A stretch of 39,576 nt of DNA from Pseudogulbenkiania sp. Lineage in GTDB: Bacteria; Pseudomonadota; Gammaproteobacteria; Burkholderiales; Chromobacteriaceae. Of the stretch, positions 26,586 to 38,347 are shown in pieces. The DNA is taken from NCBI GenBank assembly GCA_018260425.1, contig JAGLBD010000034.1, positions 1-39,576 on the forward strand, given 5' to 3'. How positions within the stretch are numbered: the stretch's first letter is position 1; the number at the start of each line of letters is the position of its first letter. The position numbers and the translations under genes are program-made. The notes under the pieces are model-generated. The model did not search any database. It was not told where the DNA came from and was given only the letters and a program-made list of their open reading frames with translations.

Positions 26586-28505
26586 ATGGGTAAAATTATT
26601 GGTATCGACCTGGGCACCACCAACTCGTGCGTGGCTGTCATCGAGAATGGCAACCCGAAGGTAATCGAGAACGCCGAAGGCGCTCGCACCACCCCGTCGA
26701 TCATTGCCTACATGGAAGATGGCGAGATTCTGATCGGTGCTCCGGCCAAACGTCAGGCCGTGACCAATCCGCGTAACACCCTGTACGCGATCAAGCGCCT
26801 GATCGGCCGTCGTTTCGAAGACAAGGAAGTTCAGAAAGACATCGACCTGATGCCTTTCGAAATCAAGAAAGCCGGCAACGGCGATGCGTGGGTCAAGGTT
26901 CGCGAACAGGAACTGGCTCCGCCGCAAATTTCCGCAGAAGTGCTGCGCAAAATGAAGAAAGCCGCCGAAGACTACCTCGGCGAAGAAGTGACTGAAGCGG
27001 TCATCACCGTACCGGCCTACTTCAACGACAGCCAGCGTCAGGCGACCAAGGATGCCGGCCGTATCGCGGGTCTCGATGTAAAACGCATCATCAACGAACC
27101 GACCGCCGCCGCTCTGGCATTCGGTCTGGCCAAACAGGAAGGCGATCGCAAGATTGCCGTGTATGACCTGGGTGGCGGTACTTTCGATATCTCGATTATC
27201 GAAATCGCCGACGTTGATGGCGAACACCAGTTCGAAGTGTTGTCCACCAACGGCGACACCTTCCTGGGCGGCGAAGACTTCGACCAACGCCTGATCGACT
27301 ACATCATCAGCGAATTCAAGCGCGAGCAAGGCGTTGACCTGAAGAACGACGTAATGGCCCTGCAACGCCTGAAAGAAGCGGCAGAAAAAGCCAAGATCGA
27401 ACTGTCTTCCAGCCAGCAGACCGAAGTGACCCTGCCGTACATCACCATGGATGCCACCGGCCCGAAACACTTGTCGATGAAGATCACCCGTGCCAAGTTC
27501 GAGTCGCTGGTCGACGAACTGGTCGAGCGTTCCATCGAGCCGTGCCGTGTTGCCCTGAAGGATGCCGGTCTGTCGATCAACGACATCAGCGACGTGATTC
27601 TGGTCGGTGGCCAGACCCGTATGCCGAAAGTGCTGGACAAGGTTAAAGAGTTCTTCGGCAAGGAACCGCGCCGCGACGTTAACCCGGATGAAGCCGTGGC
27701 CGTCGGTGCCGCCATTCAGGGTTCGGTACTCTCCGGCGAGCGCAAGGACGTACTGCTGCTGGACGTTACCCCGCTGTCGCTGGGTATCGAAACCATGGGC
27801 GGCGTGATGACCAAGCTGATCCAGAAGAACACCACCATCCCGACCAAGGCGACCCAGACCTTCTCGACCGCCGAAGACAACCAGACGGCCGTGACCATTC
27901 ACGTGCTGCAGGGTGAGCGCGAGCGTGCGACAGCCAACAAGAGCCTGGGTCAGTTCAATCTGGCGGATATTCCGGCTGCACCGCGTGGCATGCCGCAGAT
28001 CGAAGTGACCTTCGATATCGACGCCAACGGTATTCTGCACGTCAGCGCCAAGGACAAGGCGACCGGCAAGCAGGCCAATATCACCATTCAGGCTTCTTCC
28101 GGCTTGTCCGAAGAAGAAATCCAGCAGATGGTGAAGGATGCCGAAGCCAACGCGGAAGAAGACAAGAAACTGCTGGAACTGGTACAGGCCCGCAATCAGG
28201 CGGATACCTTGATCCACTCGGTGAAGAAATCGTTGGCCGACTACGGCGACAAGATCTCCGCTGAAGAGAAGAGCGCCATCGAAGCCGCTTTGAAAGAAGC
28301 CGAAGAAGTGGCCAAGAGCGACGATAAGGAAGTCATCGAAGCCAAGGTTGAAGTGCTGATGCAGGCTTCCCACAAGCTGGCCGAGAAGATGTACGCCGAC
28401 CAGCAAGCCGCTGAAGGCGCTCAGCAAGGCGCTGGTGCCGAAGCCCGCAAGGACGACGGCAACGTCGTGGATGCCGAGTTCGAAGAAGTCAAAGACAAGA
28501 AGTAA
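26586..28505 (+). CDS. dnaK: Chaperone DnaK (Hsp70)
   Basis: ATP-dependent chaperone of 639 residues. The actin-like ATPase domain shows [13 protein letters not shown] near the start, [31 protein letters not shown] and [13 protein letters not shown]. The substrate-binding domain starts after the [11 protein letters not shown] linker region, and the C-terminal tail ends EFEEVKDKK like the E. coli protein. AAGGAA is nine bases before the ATG. The 123-base gap after grpE contains a weak sigma-32-like CTTGAA with a poor -10 and a small GC-rich hairpin, so a second promoter is possible but unsupported. Confidence 0.99.
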   Translation: MGKIIGIDLGTTNSCVAVIENGNPKVIENAEGARTTPSIIAYMEDGEILIGAPAKRQAVTNPRNTLYAIKRLIGRRFEDKEVQKDIDLMPFEIKKAGNGDAWVKVREQELAPPQISAEVLRKMKKAAEDYLGEEVTEAVITVPAYFNDSQRQATKDAGRIAGLDVKRIINEPTAAALAFGLAKQEGDRKIAVYDLGGGTFDISIIEIADVDGEHQFEVLSTNGDTFLGGEDFDQRLIDYIISEFKREQGVDLKNDVMALQRLKEAAEKAKIELSSSQQTEVTLPYITMDATGPKHLSMKITRAKFESLVDELVERSIEPCRVALKDAGLSINDISDVILVGGQTRMPKVLDKVKEFFGKEPRRDVNPDEAVAVGAAIQGSVLSGERKDVLLLDVTPLSLGIETMGGVMTKLIQKNTTIPTKATQTFSTAEDNQTAVTIHVLQGERERATANKSLGQFNLADIPAAPRGMPQIEVTFDIDANGILHVSAKDKATGKQANITIQASSGLSEEEIQQMVKDAEANAEEDKKLLELVQARNQADTLIHSVKKSLADYGDKISAEEKSAIEAALKEAEEVAKSDDKEVIEAKVEVLMQASHKLAEKMYADQQAAEGAQQGAGAEARKDDGNVVDAEFEEVKDKK

Positions 28506-28517
28506 TTTCCGGACCGG

Positions 28518-28550
28518 GGCAGGCACGACGCAAGTCGTGCCTGCCTTTTT
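28518..28550 (+). terminator. Strong hairpin terminator/attenuator between dnaK and dnaJ
   Basis: A perfect 12-bp stem GGCAGGCACGAC / GTCGTGCCTGCC with a GCAA tetraloop and five T residues, 13 bases after the dnaK stop and 24 before dnaJ. It should reduce dnaJ relative to dnaK, or protect the grpE-dnaK mRNA 3' end. Confidence 0.88.
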
Positions 28551-28573
28551 GCGGATGAAAGAAACGGAAGCGT

Positions 28574-29704
28574 ATGTCCAAACGAGATTACTACGATGTG
28601 CTGGGGGTCAACCGCGATGCATCGGAAGATGACATCAAAAAGGCCTACCGCAAACTGGCGATGAAGTACCATCCGGACCGCAATCCGGATAGTAAGGATG
28701 CCGAAGAGAAATTCAAGGAGGTCAAAGAGGCCTACGAGATGCTCTCCGACGCGCAAAAACGCTCGGCCTATGACCAGTTCGGTCATGCTGGCGTCGATCC
28801 CAATGCGGGTGCACGCGGCGGTGGAGCCGGTTTTGGAGACTTTTCCGATGCCTTCTCCGACATCTTCGGTGACATTTTCGGCGGTGGTCGTGGCGGCGGT
28901 GGCGGTGGACGTTCCAACGTCTATCGCGGTGCCGACCTGCGTTACAACCTGGAAATTTCCCTGGAAGAGGCGGCGCGTGGCTGCGAGCGTCAGATCCGTA
29001 TCCCGTCCCATGACAACTGCGACGTCTGCAATGGCACCGGCGCCAAGCCGGGCACCCAGCCGAAAACCTGCAGCACCTGCGGCGGGCATGGCCAGGTACG
29101 CATGAGCCAGGGGTTCTTCTCGATTCAGCAAACCTGCCCGACGTGTCATGGCAGCGGCAAGGAAATCTCCGATCCGTGCGTCAAGTGTCGCGGCGCAGGT
29201 CAGGTGAAGACCTCCAAGACCCTGAACGTGAAGATTCCGGCCGGTGTCGACGAGGGCGATCGTATCCGCTTGTCGGGCGAAGGCGAGCCGGGTCAGAACG
29301 GCGGGCCGGCGGGCGACTTGTATGTGGTGACCCATATCAAGCCCCATGCGGTATTCCAGCGTGATGGTCGCGACTTGCACTGCGAAATGCCGGTCAGCTT
29401 CACCACCGCGGCGCTGGGTGGCGAGGTCGAGATTCCGACGCTGGATGGCGTGGTCAAAGTCAAAATCGCCCCGGAAACCCAGACCGGACGCAAGTACCGT
29501 GTTCGCGGCAAGGGGATCAAGGCGATTCGTGGCAGCGAGTATGGCGACCTGATGTGCCATATCGTGGTGGAAACGCCGGTCAACCTGACCGAACGCCAGC
29601 GTGAACTGCTGCAGGAGTTCGAGGCGATCAGTCAGGGCGACAGCGCCAAGCACAATCCGCGTGCCAAGTCCTTCATGGACAAGTTGAAGGACTTCTTCGC
29701 CTGA
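28574..29704 (+). CDS. dnaJ: Chaperone DnaJ (Hsp40, type I)
   Basis: Co-chaperone that stimulates DnaK ATPase and delivers substrates. 376 residues. J domain 1-70 with the HPD motif ([10 protein letters not shown]), a Gly/Phe-rich linker (~75-115), four zinc-finger repeats [24 protein letters not shown] and CVKCRGAG (~149-215), then the C-terminal substrate-binding domains. The start [12 protein letters not shown] is canonical. It lies behind the dnaK terminator, so its expression depends on read-through or an unseen promoter. A strong terminator follows. Confidence 0.98.
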   Translation: MSKRDYYDVLGVNRDASEDDIKKAYRKLAMKYHPDRNPDSKDAEEKFKEVKEAYEMLSDAQKRSAYDQFGHAGVDPNAGARGGGAGFGDFSDAFSDIFGDIFGGGRGGGGGGRSNVYRGADLRYNLEISLEEAARGCERQIRIPSHDNCDVCNGTGAKPGTQPKTCSTCGGHGQVRMSQGFFSIQQTCPTCHGSGKEISDPCVKCRGAGQVKTSKTLNVKIPAGVDEGDRIRLSGEGEPGQNGGPAGDLYVVTHIKPHAVFQRDGRDLHCEMPVSFTTAALGGEVEIPTLDGVVKVKIAPETQTGRKYRVRGKGIKAIRGSEYGDLMCHIVVETPVNLTERQRELLQEFEAISQGDSAKHNPRAKSFMDKLKDFFA

Positions 29705-29731
29705 CTCACGTCCCGGCGATGACCCGTCCAC

Positions 29732-29769
29732 ACAGCCCGGTAGATGTCCGACATCTGCCGGGCTGTTTT
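29732..29769 (+). terminator. Intrinsic terminator after dnaJ
   Basis: A long stem (ACAGCCCGG, then AGATGT, pairing with ACATCT, then CCGGGCTGT; one G-U pair) closes a three-base loop and is followed by TTTT. The outer stem is the same ACAGCCCG/CGGGCTGT as the htpG terminator. Confidence 0.9.
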
Positions 29770-29829
29770 ACATCTGTTTATCGCGAAGACAGACGTAGCC
29801 TGCCTATGTCCTGACTCGATCAACCGGCG

Positions 29830-29835
29830 TACAAT
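29830..29835 (+). promoter_or_regulatory. Candidate -10 box before the miniprotein and hemB
   Basis: TACAAT, 30 bases upstream of the 62-codon ORF and after the dnaJ terminator, so a promoter is needed about here. The -35 region (TGTCCT at 17-base spacing) is weak. Confidence 0.4.
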
Positions 29836-29837
29836 GA

Positions 29838-31088
<1,251 letters not shown>

Positions 31089-31105
31089 CAATAACAGGAT
31101 ACCCC

Positions 31106-32311
31106 ATGAACCACACCTACCTTGCCCACCTGGATGCCACTCTGGCGCAGATTCGTGCCGACGGTTTCGAGAAACCCGAACGGGTCATCGCCAGCCCGCA
31201 GCGCGCCGATGTCGCTCTGGAAGGTGGCAAGCACGTGCTGAACTTCTGCGCCAACAACTATCTGGGGCTCGCGGATGACCCGCGACTGTTGGCGGCAGCC
31301 AAACACGGCCTCGACCAGTATGGTTATGGTTGCGCCTCGGTGCGTTTCATCTGCGGCACCCAGTCGGTGCACAAGCAGCTGGAGGGGGCGATTTCCTCCT
31401 TCCTCGGTACCGACGACACCATCCTTTACTCGAGCTGCTTCGATGCCAATGGCGGGGTGTTCGAAACCTTGCTCGGCGAAGAAGATGCCGTGATCTCGGA
31501 CGAGTTGAATCATGCGTCGATCATTGACGGGGTGCGTTTGTGCAAGGCCAAGCGCTTCCGTTACAAAAACAATGACATGGCCGATCTTGAGTCCCAACTC
31601 AAGGCCGCCGATGCAGCCGGTGCGCGCTTCAAGCTGATCGTCACTGACGGGGTGTTCTCGATGGACGGCATCATCGCCGACCTGAAGTCACTCTGCGATG
31701 TCGCTGACCGCTATGGTGCGCTGGTGATGGTCGATGACTCGCATGCGGTGGGGTTCATGGGGGAAAACGGTGCGGGCACGCCGGAGCTGTGCGGTGTCTC
31801 GGAGCGGGTGGATATCTACACCGGCACGCTGGGCAAGGCTCTGGGCGGCGCCTCCGGTGGCTATGTGTCCGGTCGTCGCCAGATTGTCGATCTGCTGCGC
31901 CAGCGCTCCCGTCCCTATTTGTTCTCCAACAGCCTGGCGCCGGCGATTACGGCAGCAAGTCTGGAAGTGTTCTCGATTCTGGCTCGCGAAGGCCATGAGT
32001 TGCGCGCGCGCCTCAAGCGTAATGCCGAGCATTTCCGTCGTGACATGAGCGCCGCCGGGTTTTCTTTGGTTCCGGGGCAGCATCCCATCATTCCGGTCAT
32101 GCTGGGCGATGCCCGTCTGGCCAGTGAAATGGCGGCAGCCTTGCTGGCCGAAGGCGTTTACGTGGTGGGCTTCTCGTTCCCGGTGGTGCCCAAGGGCAAG
32201 GCGCGGATTCGCACCCAGATGTCGGCAGCGCATACTCCGGAGCAGATCGATCGTACCGTGGTGGCGTTCATTCGTGTCGGCCGTGACCTGGGCGTGATCC
32301 CGCGTAGCTGA
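31106..32311 (+). CDS. kbl: 2-amino-3-ketobutyrate CoA ligase (glycine C-acetyltransferase)
   Basis: PLP enzyme that, with CoA, splits 2-amino-3-ketobutyrate from Tdh into glycine and acetyl-CoA. 401 residues. The PLP lysine is K244 ([14 protein letters not shown]), as in E. coli. Other motifs: [21 protein letters not shown] and [15 protein letters not shown] lies eight bases before the ATG. It forms an operon with tdh (56 bases apart) and lies close behind hemB. The acetyl-CoA produced links to aceB, and the glycine to glyQS further on. Confidence 0.97.
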   Translation: MNHTYLAHLDATLAQIRADGFEKPERVIASPQRADVALEGGKHVLNFCANNYLGLADDPRLLAAAKHGLDQYGYGCASVRFICGTQSVHKQLEGAISSFLGTDDTILYSSCFDANGGVFETLLGEEDAVISDELNHASIIDGVRLCKAKRFRYKNNDMADLESQLKAADAAGARFKLIVTDGVFSMDGIIADLKSLCDVADRYGALVMVDDSHAVGFMGENGAGTPELCGVSERVDIYTGTLGKALGGASGGYVSGRRQIVDLLRQRSRPYLFSNSLAPAITAASLEVFSILAREGHELRARLKRNAEHFRRDMSAAGFSLVPGQHPIIPVMLGDARLASEMAAALLAEGVYVVGFSFPVVPKGKARIRTQMSAAHTPEQIDRTVVAFIRVGRDLGVIPRS

Positions 32312-32332
32312 CCCTGAAACCCCGTATAACGA

Positions 32333-32354
32333 CCGGCACCTTGCGGGGTGCCGG
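32333..32354 (+). other. Hairpin in the kbl-tdh gap
   Basis: Perfect 8-bp stem CCGGCACC / GGTGCCGG with a six-base loop, without a T run. It ends just before the tdh Shine-Dalgarno (CAGGAG at 32355-32360). More likely an RNA processing or translation-control element than a terminator. Confidence 0.5.
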
Positions 32355-32367
32355 CAGGAGACCTTGC

Positions 32368-33405
32368 ATGAAAGTCTTGTCGAAACTGAAAGCCGAACGC
32401 GGCCTGTGGATGAGCGACGCGCCCCATCCGGAAGTGGGTCCCAATGACCTGCTGATCAAAATCAGCAAAACGGCTATTTGCGGTACCGATATCCATATCT
32501 ATAGCTGGGACGAATGGGCACGCAAGACCATTCCGGTTCCGATGCATGTCGGTCACGAGTATGTCGGCGTGGTGGCTGGCATGGGCTCGGAAGTGAAAGG
32601 ATTTGCCCTTGGCGATCGCGTGTCCGGTGAAGGACACATCACCTGCGGTCACTGCCGCAACTGCCGTGCCGGTCGTCGTCACCTCTGCCGCAACACGGTT
32701 GGCGTCGGGGTGAACCGCGAAGGGGCCTTTGCCGAGTATCTGGTGATTCCGGCCTTCAATGCCTTCCCGATTCCGGCCGATATCTCCGATGATCTGGCGG
32801 CGATTTTCGATCCGTTCGGCAATGCGGTGCACACCGCCCTGTCGTTCAATCTGGTCGGTGAAGACGTGCTGATCACCGGCGCGGGTCCGATCGGCATCAT
32901 GGCGGTGGCGATTGCCCGCCACGTGGGTGCCCGCCATGTCGTTATCACCGACGTGAACGAATACCGGCTGGAGTTGGCGCGCAAGATGGGCGCGACCCGT
33001 GCCGTGAATGTCGCCAAGGACGATCTCAAGCAGGTCATGTCTGAGTTGGGCATGACCGAGGGCTTCGATGTCGGACTGGAAATGTCCGGCAATCCGCAGG
33101 CATTCCGCCAGATGCTGGACACCATGAACCACGGCGGCAAAGTGGCGCTGCTGGGGATCCCGCCGGCGGACACCTCGATCGATTGGAACAATGTGATTTT
33201 CAAGGGTCTGGAGATCAAGGGCATCTATGGTCGCGAGATGTTCGAGACCTGGTACAAGATGGTGGCCCTGTTGCAGTCCGGTCTGGATATCAGCCCGATC
33301 ATCACCCACCACTTCCCGGTTGCACAGTTCCAGGAAGGCTTCGAGACGATGTTGTCCGGTCACTCGGGCAAGGTGATTCTTGACTGGAGCACTGTTCCGG
33401 CCTGA
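32368..33405 (+). CDS. tdh: L-threonine 3-dehydrogenase
   Basis: Zinc- and NAD-dependent oxidation of threonine to 2-amino-3-ketobutyrate. 345 residues of the medium-chain dehydrogenase family. Catalytic zinc ligands C38, H63 and E64 (HVGHEYVG) and the structural zinc cysteines C93, C96, C99 and C107 are at the same numbers as in E. coli Tdh. The NAD-binding loop [10 protein letters not shown] is present. I chose the ATG at 32368 because CAGGAG is seven bases upstream. Second gene of the kbl-tdh operon. Confidence 0.98.
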   Translation: MKVLSKLKAERGLWMSDAPHPEVGPNDLLIKISKTAICGTDIHIYSWDEWARKTIPVPMHVGHEYVGVVAGMGSEVKGFALGDRVSGEGHITCGHCRNCRAGRRHLCRNTVGVGVNREGAFAEYLVIPAFNAFPIPADISDDLAAIFDPFGNAVHTALSFNLVGEDVLITGAGPIGIMAVAIARHVGARHVVITDVNEYRLELARKMGATRAVNVAKDDLKQVMSELGMTEGFDVGLEMSGNPQAFRQMLDTMNHGGKVALLGIPPADTSIDWNNVIFKGLEIKGIYGREMFETWYKMVALLQSGLDISPIITHHFPVAQFQEGFETMLSGHSGKVILDWSTVPA

Positions 33406-33429
33406 TTTACCGCATCGCAGAATACCCGG

Positions 33430-33464
33430 CGCGGCAGACCTCCTGGTGAGCTCTGCCGCGTTTT
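33430..33464 (+). terminator. Intrinsic terminator after tdh
   Basis: A 9-bp stem CGCGGCAGA / TCTGCCGCG with a 13-base loop, followed by TTTT. It ends the hemB-kbl-tdh or kbl-tdh transcript. Confidence 0.85.
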
Positions 33465-33541
33465 CATTGGGGGCGTTGACCCGTATCAACGCAAGAAACC
33501 ACAGGCATCGCATACTGGGAACTCGAGCAGGAGAGCGTAGT

Positions 33542-34861
33542 ATGATTGCCGTAATTGGTGCAGGTATTTCCGGATTATCCTGCGCGTGGTGGTTACACCG
33601 CGCCGGGCAGCAGGTTGAACTATTCGAGGCGACGTCGCATGTCGGCGGCAAAGTGGATACCGTCTCGGAAGAGGGGGTCCAGTTCGAAACCGGTCCCAAT
33701 ACCCTGTTGCTCAATGATGCGCAGTCCGAGTGGCTCAGTTCCATGGGACTGACGCTAGTGCCGGCGACCCGCCTGTCCCGGCAACGGTTTGTCTTGCAAG
33801 GTGGCCGCTACCGCTCATTACCGTCGGATCCCCTCTCTTTTCTGTTTTCCTCCTTGTTGTCGGCCTCGGCCAAGCGTGCCGTGTTGGTCGAGCCCTGGTT
33901 ACGCAATGCCCCCCTTGAACCCCATGAAACCGTTGCGGCCTTCTTTCGGCGCAGGCTCGGACAAGAGTGGCTGGATATGTTGGTGGCGCCGTTTGTCGCC
34001 GGGGTGTTTGCCGGCGATCCGGAAACACTGTTGATGGAGGAGTGCCTGCCGCTGATGCTGAAAGTCGAACGGCGCAGTGGGTCCTTGGTGAAAGGCATGA
34101 TGCGGCATGTGCTGGCAGGCAAGCTGGCCCGTAAAACGCCGTACAGTCTGGCTGGCGGCTTGATTTCCCTGCCGACGGCGCTGGCCAGTGGTTTGTCGCT
34201 GCAGCGAAACAGCCCGGTCGAACGTCTGGAACGTGAGGGGAGCGGGTGGCGGCTCCAGTGTGCTTCGGCCAGTTACTATGCCGATGAAGTGGTGTTGTCG
34301 GTGCCGGCCGATGAAGCCGCCCGTTTGCTCGGAGAGCACTGGCCGGAATTGTCGTCGGCGCTGGCGCAGATTCCGTATTCGCCGATGTCGCTGGTGGTGT
34401 CGTTGGGCGCCCGGGACGACATGACGCGTCCCTTGCGCGGTTTCGGGGGATTGAACCCGGTATGCGAAACCCCGTTTGCCGCCGGACACCTGATGGGCGG
34501 TGATATGTTCCCCGATCGATGCGACGATGATGACTACCTGATTGTCAGCTATGTCGGTGGCAGTCTGTTCCGTCAGCACCATGACTTGCCGGATCGGGAA
34601 TTACTGGAAGGCACCAATGAGGAATTGCGCGACGTGTTTGGTCTCACCCGGCCGGTGCGTCGCCAATGGCTGGTGCGTCATCAGCGCGCCTTGCCGCAAG
34701 GCACCGCCGCGATGGTCGATGTCCGCAAACACCTTGCAGCGCTTGACGGAACCGGCTTGCACGTCTGCGCCAACTGGCTGGACGGTGTCTCGGTTTCCGA
34801 CTGTCTGGCCAAGGGAGAAGCGCTGGCCAGCCGTCTGTTGCGACGCCCTTTGCACGCCTGA
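33542..34861 (+). CDS. hemG: Protoporphyrinogen oxidase, FAD-dependent (HemY/PPO type)
   Basis: Oxidises protoporphyrinogen IX to protoporphyrin IX with O2. 439 residues of the flavin amine oxidase fold. The FAD-binding Rossmann motif is VIGAGISGLSCAWWLHRAG near the start, with FEATSHVGGKVDT next; PFVAGVFAGDPETL and CANWLDGVSVSDC are PPO-like. This is the flavoprotein type (TIGR00562-like), not the E. coli flavodoxin-like HemG, although both share the symbol in databases; B. subtilis calls it HemY. I chose the ATG at 33542 because AGGAG lies about nine bases upstream. It stands alone after the tdh terminator, near hemB. Confidence 0.9.
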   Translation: MIAVIGAGISGLSCAWWLHRAGQQVELFEATSHVGGKVDTVSEEGVQFETGPNTLLLNDAQSEWLSSMGLTLVPATRLSRQRFVLQGGRYRSLPSDPLSFLFSSLLSASAKRAVLVEPWLRNAPLEPHETVAAFFRRRLGQEWLDMLVAPFVAGVFAGDPETLLMEECLPLMLKVERRSGSLVKGMMRHVLAGKLARKTPYSLAGGLISLPTALASGLSLQRNSPVERLEREGSGWRLQCASASYYADEVVLSVPADEAARLLGEHWPELSSALAQIPYSPMSLVVSLGARDDMTRPLRGFGGLNPVCETPFAAGHLMGGDMFPDRCDDDDYLIVSYVGGSLFRQHHDLPDRELLEGTNEELRDVFGLTRPVRRQWLVRHQRALPQGTAAMVDVRKHLAALDGTGLHVCANWLDGVSVSDCLAKGEALASRLLRRPLHA

Positions 34862-34935
34862 ATCGTCCCTCGGCTTTTCCCGCATCGCGCTAACCGGTAG
34901 AATTGACCTTTATTTCTTTCTATCGATCAGCGGTC

Positions 34936-35826
34936 ATGCTTACTTTCCAGGAAATCATCCTTACGCTGCAGAATTATTGGAACCGTCAGGGTTGCGCCTT
35001 GCTGCAACCTTACGACATGGAAATGGGTGCTGGTACGTCGCATACCGCTACCTTCCTGCGTTCCATCGGACCGGAGCCGTGGAATGCGGCCTATGTGCAA
35101 CCCTCGCGCCGTCCCAAGGATGGTCGCTATGGCGAAAACCCCAATCGTCTGCAGCATTACTATCAGTTTCAGGTCGTGCTCAAACCGTCCCCGGACAATA
35201 TTCAGGAACTCTATCTGGGCTCCCTGAAAGAGCTGGGCATCGATCCGACCGTGCACGATATCCGCTTTGTCGAAGATGACTGGGAAAACCCGACTCTCGG
35301 TGCCTGGGGCCTTGGTTGGGAAGTGTGGCTGAACGGCATGGAAGTGACCCAGTTCACCTATTTCCAGCAGGTAGGCGGCCTCGATTGCAAGCCGGTACTG
35401 GGTGAAATCACCTATGGTCTGGAACGCCTGGCTATGTATCTGCAAGGTGTGGAGAACGTTTACGATCTGACCTGGACCGTTTACCCGAATGGCCAGAAGG
35501 TCAGCTACGGCGATGTCTTCCATCAGAACGAAGTCGAACAGTCGCGCTATAACTTCGAGCACTCCAATGTGCCCTTCCTGTTCGAACAGTTTGCCCACTT
35601 CGAGAGTGAGTCCAAGCGTTTGCTGGATGCCGGTCTGGCTTTGCCGGGCTACGAGATGATCCTGAAAGCGGCCCACGCTTTCAATATGCTCGATGCCCGC
35701 GGCGCCATCTCGGTCACCGAACGTGCCGCCTATATCGGCCGTATCCGGGCGTTGGCGCGCCAGGTGGCTCAGGCCTACTATGATTCTCGCGAGGCGCTCG
35801 GATTCCCGATGTGCCGCAAGGACTAA
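34936..35826 (+). CDS. glyQ: Glycyl-tRNA synthetase alpha subunit
   Basis: Catalytic class II subunit of the alpha2beta2 glycyl-tRNA synthetase. 296 residues. Family segments: [18 protein letters not shown], the motif-2-like [39 protein letters not shown] and [12 protein letters not shown] chose the ATG at 34936 (MLTFQEI); the frame extends 33 bases further. A possible -10 box TAGAAT (34898-34903) lies in the short upstream gap. It is separated from glyS by a small periplasmic-protein gene. Confidence 0.97.
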   Translation: MLTFQEIILTLQNYWNRQGCALLQPYDMEMGAGTSHTATFLRSIGPEPWNAAYVQPSRRPKDGRYGENPNRLQHYYQFQVVLKPSPDNIQELYLGSLKELGIDPTVHDIRFVEDDWENPTLGAWGLGWEVWLNGMEVTQFTYFQQVGGLDCKPVLGEITYGLERLAMYLQGVENVYDLTWTVYPNGQKVSYGDVFHQNEVEQSRYNFEHSNVPFLFEQFAHFESESKRLLDAGLALPGYEMILKAAHAFNMLDARGAISVTERAAYIGRIRALARQVAQAYYDSREALGFPMCRKD

Positions 35827-35830
35827 TACC

Positions 35831-36268
35831 ATGAAGTCACGGATCGCCGTGTCTCTGCTGCTGGCCGCCAACGCGGCATCGGCAGCAGCTCCCATGTCCG
35901 ACTGGGTGGTCTACCAGCGCGGCTCGGCCCTCGAGCTGGCGGTTGACCGCAATGCCATTACGGTCGACAAGGACGGTCTGGTCCGTTTCGTCAACCAGGA
36001 GCGGTTCGACAAACGCCAATTCGACAAAGCCAATGATGTCGAATTCTACATACGCCGCATTGAAGGATTTGCTGACTGCACCAAAGCGAGTTACGCCTTT
36101 GTCAGCGTGTCCTACTACAACAAGAACAACCGGCATGTCTGGTCGCAGATGTTCCCTGTACAACGCCATTCCTGGCAATGGAATAGCGTTGAGCAGGGCT
36201 CTGTCGCCCATGCCATGCTCTATCAGGTGTGTCTGTTTGCCCGAAACGCTCCCAAAACACGAACCTAA
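35831..36268 (+). CDS. Small periplasmic protein between glyQ and glyS
   Basis: 145 residues with a Sec signal peptide (cut after about residue 18-20, ASAAAP). The mature part begins DWVVYQRGSALELAVDRNAI, then VRFVNQERFD, with two Cys (about residues 84 and 136) that could form a disulfide. The pattern weakly recalls the surface-adhesin protein E-like domain (one short beta-rich domain with a late DC...SY..VSVSYY segment), but I am not sure. It starts four bases after glyQ and its TAA overlaps the glyS ATG (TAATG), so it is translated as part of the glyQ-glyS operon. Function unknown. Confidence 0.8.
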   Translation: MKSRIAVSLLLAANAASAAAPMSDWVVYQRGSALELAVDRNAITVDKDGLVRFVNQERFDKRQFDKANDVEFYIRRIEGFADCTKASYAFVSVSYYNKNNRHVWSQMFPVQRHSWQWNSVEQGSVAHAMLYQVCLFARNAPKTRT

Positions 36269-38334
36269 TGAACATGAACGCCACTTTGCTGATTGAGCTC
36301 CTCACCGAGGAGCTGCCGCCGAAGGCCCTGCCGCGACTGGCAGACAGTTTTGCCACCACCATCAGCGATGAGCTGAAAAAGCTGCAATTTGTTGCGGCCG
36401 ATGCCGAGCCGGTGATCTTTGCCAGCCCGCGCCGTCTCGCCGTGTCATTGCCGGGCGTGCTGGCCGTGCAACCGGAACAGCACATTGTCCGCAAAGGACC
36501 GGCTGTTGCCTCTGGCCTGAAAGATGGCCAGCCGACCCCGGCGCTGGCCGGCTTTGCCCGTTCCTGCGGAGTCGAGGTCAGTGCGCTGACTACGCTGCAT
36601 GACGGCAAACAGGATGTGTATGCCTATGAGTCGGTCAAGGCGGGCGAGGCATTGTCTGCCGTGCTGTCCGGTATCGTCGCGACGGCGTTGAAGAAGTTGC
36701 CTGCACCGAAGATGATGCGGTGGGGCGACTCCGAGCATCAGTTCGTCCGTCCGGTACATGGACTGATGATGCTGCATGGCGCCGCCGTGGTCGACGGCAG
36801 CGTGCTGGGTCTCTCCAGCGGCAATGCGACACTGGGTCACCGTTTCCTGTCCTCGGGCCCGGTGGTGGTCAGCGATGCCGAAAGTTATGCCCGCGTGCTT
36901 TTTGAAACCGGCAAGGTGGTCGCCAGCTTTACCGCGCGCCGGGAGTTGATCGGCAAGCGCCTCACCGATGCGGCCGCCGCCTTGGGGGCAACCATCGCCG
37001 CCGATGATGCCTTGTTCGATGAAGTGACCGCTCTGGTGGAATGGCCCGTAGTGCTTGAGGCCGGTTTTGAGGAAGACTTCCTCAAGGTGCCGCAAGAGTG
37101 CCTGATCCTGACCATGCAGCAGAACCAGAAATATTTCCCGCTGCTGGATAAGCAGGGACGGTTGATGAACCGTTTCCTGTTGGTGTCCAACCTCGAAGCC
37201 ACCGACCCGTCCCACATCATCCAGGGTAACGAGCGTGTGTTGCGCGCCCGTCTGTCCGATGCGCGGTTCTTCTTCGAGCAAGACCAGAAAACCCGTCTGG
37301 AAGACCGTCTGGCCCGTCTGGGCGACGTGGTCTACCACAACAAGATCGGTTCGCAGCTGGAGCGCGTTGCCCGTCTGGAAGTCGTGGCCGGTTCGATTGC
37401 TTCCCTGCTGGGCGCGGATCAGGCGCAAGCCCGTCGTGCCGCACGTCTGGCCAAGGCCGATCTGGTCTCCGATATGGTCGGCGAATTCCCCGAGCTGCAA
37501 GGTGTGATGGGGATGTACTATGCGCGTCTGGATGGCGAGGATGCGGTAGTGGCCGAGGCGATCGAGGGTCATTACCATCCGCGCTTTGCCGGCGACAGCC
37601 TGCCGGAAGGCCCGATTGCGATGGCGGTTTCGCTGGCCGACAAGCTGGAAACGCTGGTGGGCATCTGGGGCATCGGCCTGATCCCGACTGGCGACAAAGA
37701 CCCGTTTGCACTGCGTCGTGCCGCTCTTGGCGTGCTGCGTATGGTATTGGGCCTGCCGCTGGATCTGAAGAACCTGCTGGAGCAAACCGCGGCAGCCTTC
37801 CCGGAAGGCAAGTTGTCGGCAAACGTGGCTGACGAAGTCTTTGCGTTCTGTCTGGAACGTCTGAAGAACTACCTGACCACCGACTATCGTAGCGATGAAA
37901 TCGATGCGGTGCTGGCATTGTCACCGCGTCGTCTCGATGAAATCGATGCGGTGCTGTCGGCCGTTGCGGCCTTCAAGGCACTGCCCGAAGCGGCTGCGCT
38001 GGCGGCGGCGAACAAGCGTGTGCAGAACATTCTGCGCAAGGCCGAAACGGTGCCGGGCCAAGTGGATGCCAGCCGTCTGGTCGAAGTGGCTGAAAAGGCC
38101 TTGGCCGAGGCGATCGATGCCGTGGCGCCTGAGGTGGAAGCGCGTTTTGCCGCCCGTGACTTTGCCGGAGCCTTGTCGTTGCTGGCGGGCCTGAAAGCAC
38201 CGGTTGACGCCTTCTTCGACGGTGTGATGGTGATGGCGGAAGACGCGGCGATCCGTGCCAACCGTATCGCCTTGCTGGCGCGTCTCGCGGGGCTATTCAA
38301 CCGCGTGGCCGACATTTCCTTGTTGACCGATTGA
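36268..38334 (+). CDS. glyS: Glycyl-tRNA synthetase beta subunit
   Basis: tRNA-binding subunit of glycyl-tRNA synthetase. 688 residues, like E. coli (689). Starts MNMNATLLIELLTEELPPKAL; further segments FASPRRLAVSLP, EFPELQGVMGMYYA, GDKDPFALRRAALGVLR and the C-terminal DALR-like anticodon-binding region with FFDGVMVM. The first ATG (36268) overlaps the stop of the preceding gene; a second ATG at 36274 is nearly equivalent. Full length, no defect seen. Confidence 0.97.
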   Translation: MNMNATLLIELLTEELPPKALPRLADSFATTISDELKKLQFVAADAEPVIFASPRRLAVSLPGVLAVQPEQHIVRKGPAVASGLKDGQPTPALAGFARSCGVEVSALTTLHDGKQDVYAYESVKAGEALSAVLSGIVATALKKLPAPKMMRWGDSEHQFVRPVHGLMMLHGAAVVDGSVLGLSSGNATLGHRFLSSGPVVVSDAESYARVLFETGKVVASFTARRELIGKRLTDAAAALGATIAADDALFDEVTALVEWPVVLEAGFEEDFLKVPQECLILTMQQNQKYFPLLDKQGRLMNRFLLVSNLEATDPSHIIQGNERVLRARLSDARFFFEQDQKTRLEDRLARLGDVVYHNKIGSQLERVARLEVVAGSIASLLGADQAQARRAARLAKADLVSDMVGEFPELQGVMGMYYARLDGEDAVVAEAIEGHYHPRFAGDSLPEGPIAMAVSLADKLETLVGIWGIGLIPTGDKDPFALRRAALGVLRMVLGLPLDLKNLLEQTAAAFPEGKLSANVADEVFAFCLERLKNYLTTDYRSDEIDAVLALSPRRLDEIDAVLSAVAAFKALPEAAALAAANKRVQNILRKAETVPGQVDASRLVEVAEKALAEAIDAVAPEVEARFAARDFAGALSLLAGLKAPVDAFFDGVMVMAEDAAIRANRIALLARLAGLFNRVADISLLTD

Positions 38335-38347
38335 TCCGGGAGTCACC

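Noticed and set aside
25932-28505. HrcA/CIRCE control of the heat-shock genes
   Set aside because: No TTAGCACTC-N9-GAGTGCTAA element found upstream of grpE or dnaK; the sigma-32-like promoter explains regulation.
26049-28526. Open frame of ~825 codons opposite grpE and dnaK
   Set aside because: Antisense shadow of dnaK codon usage; low-complexity hydrophobic repeats without family features.
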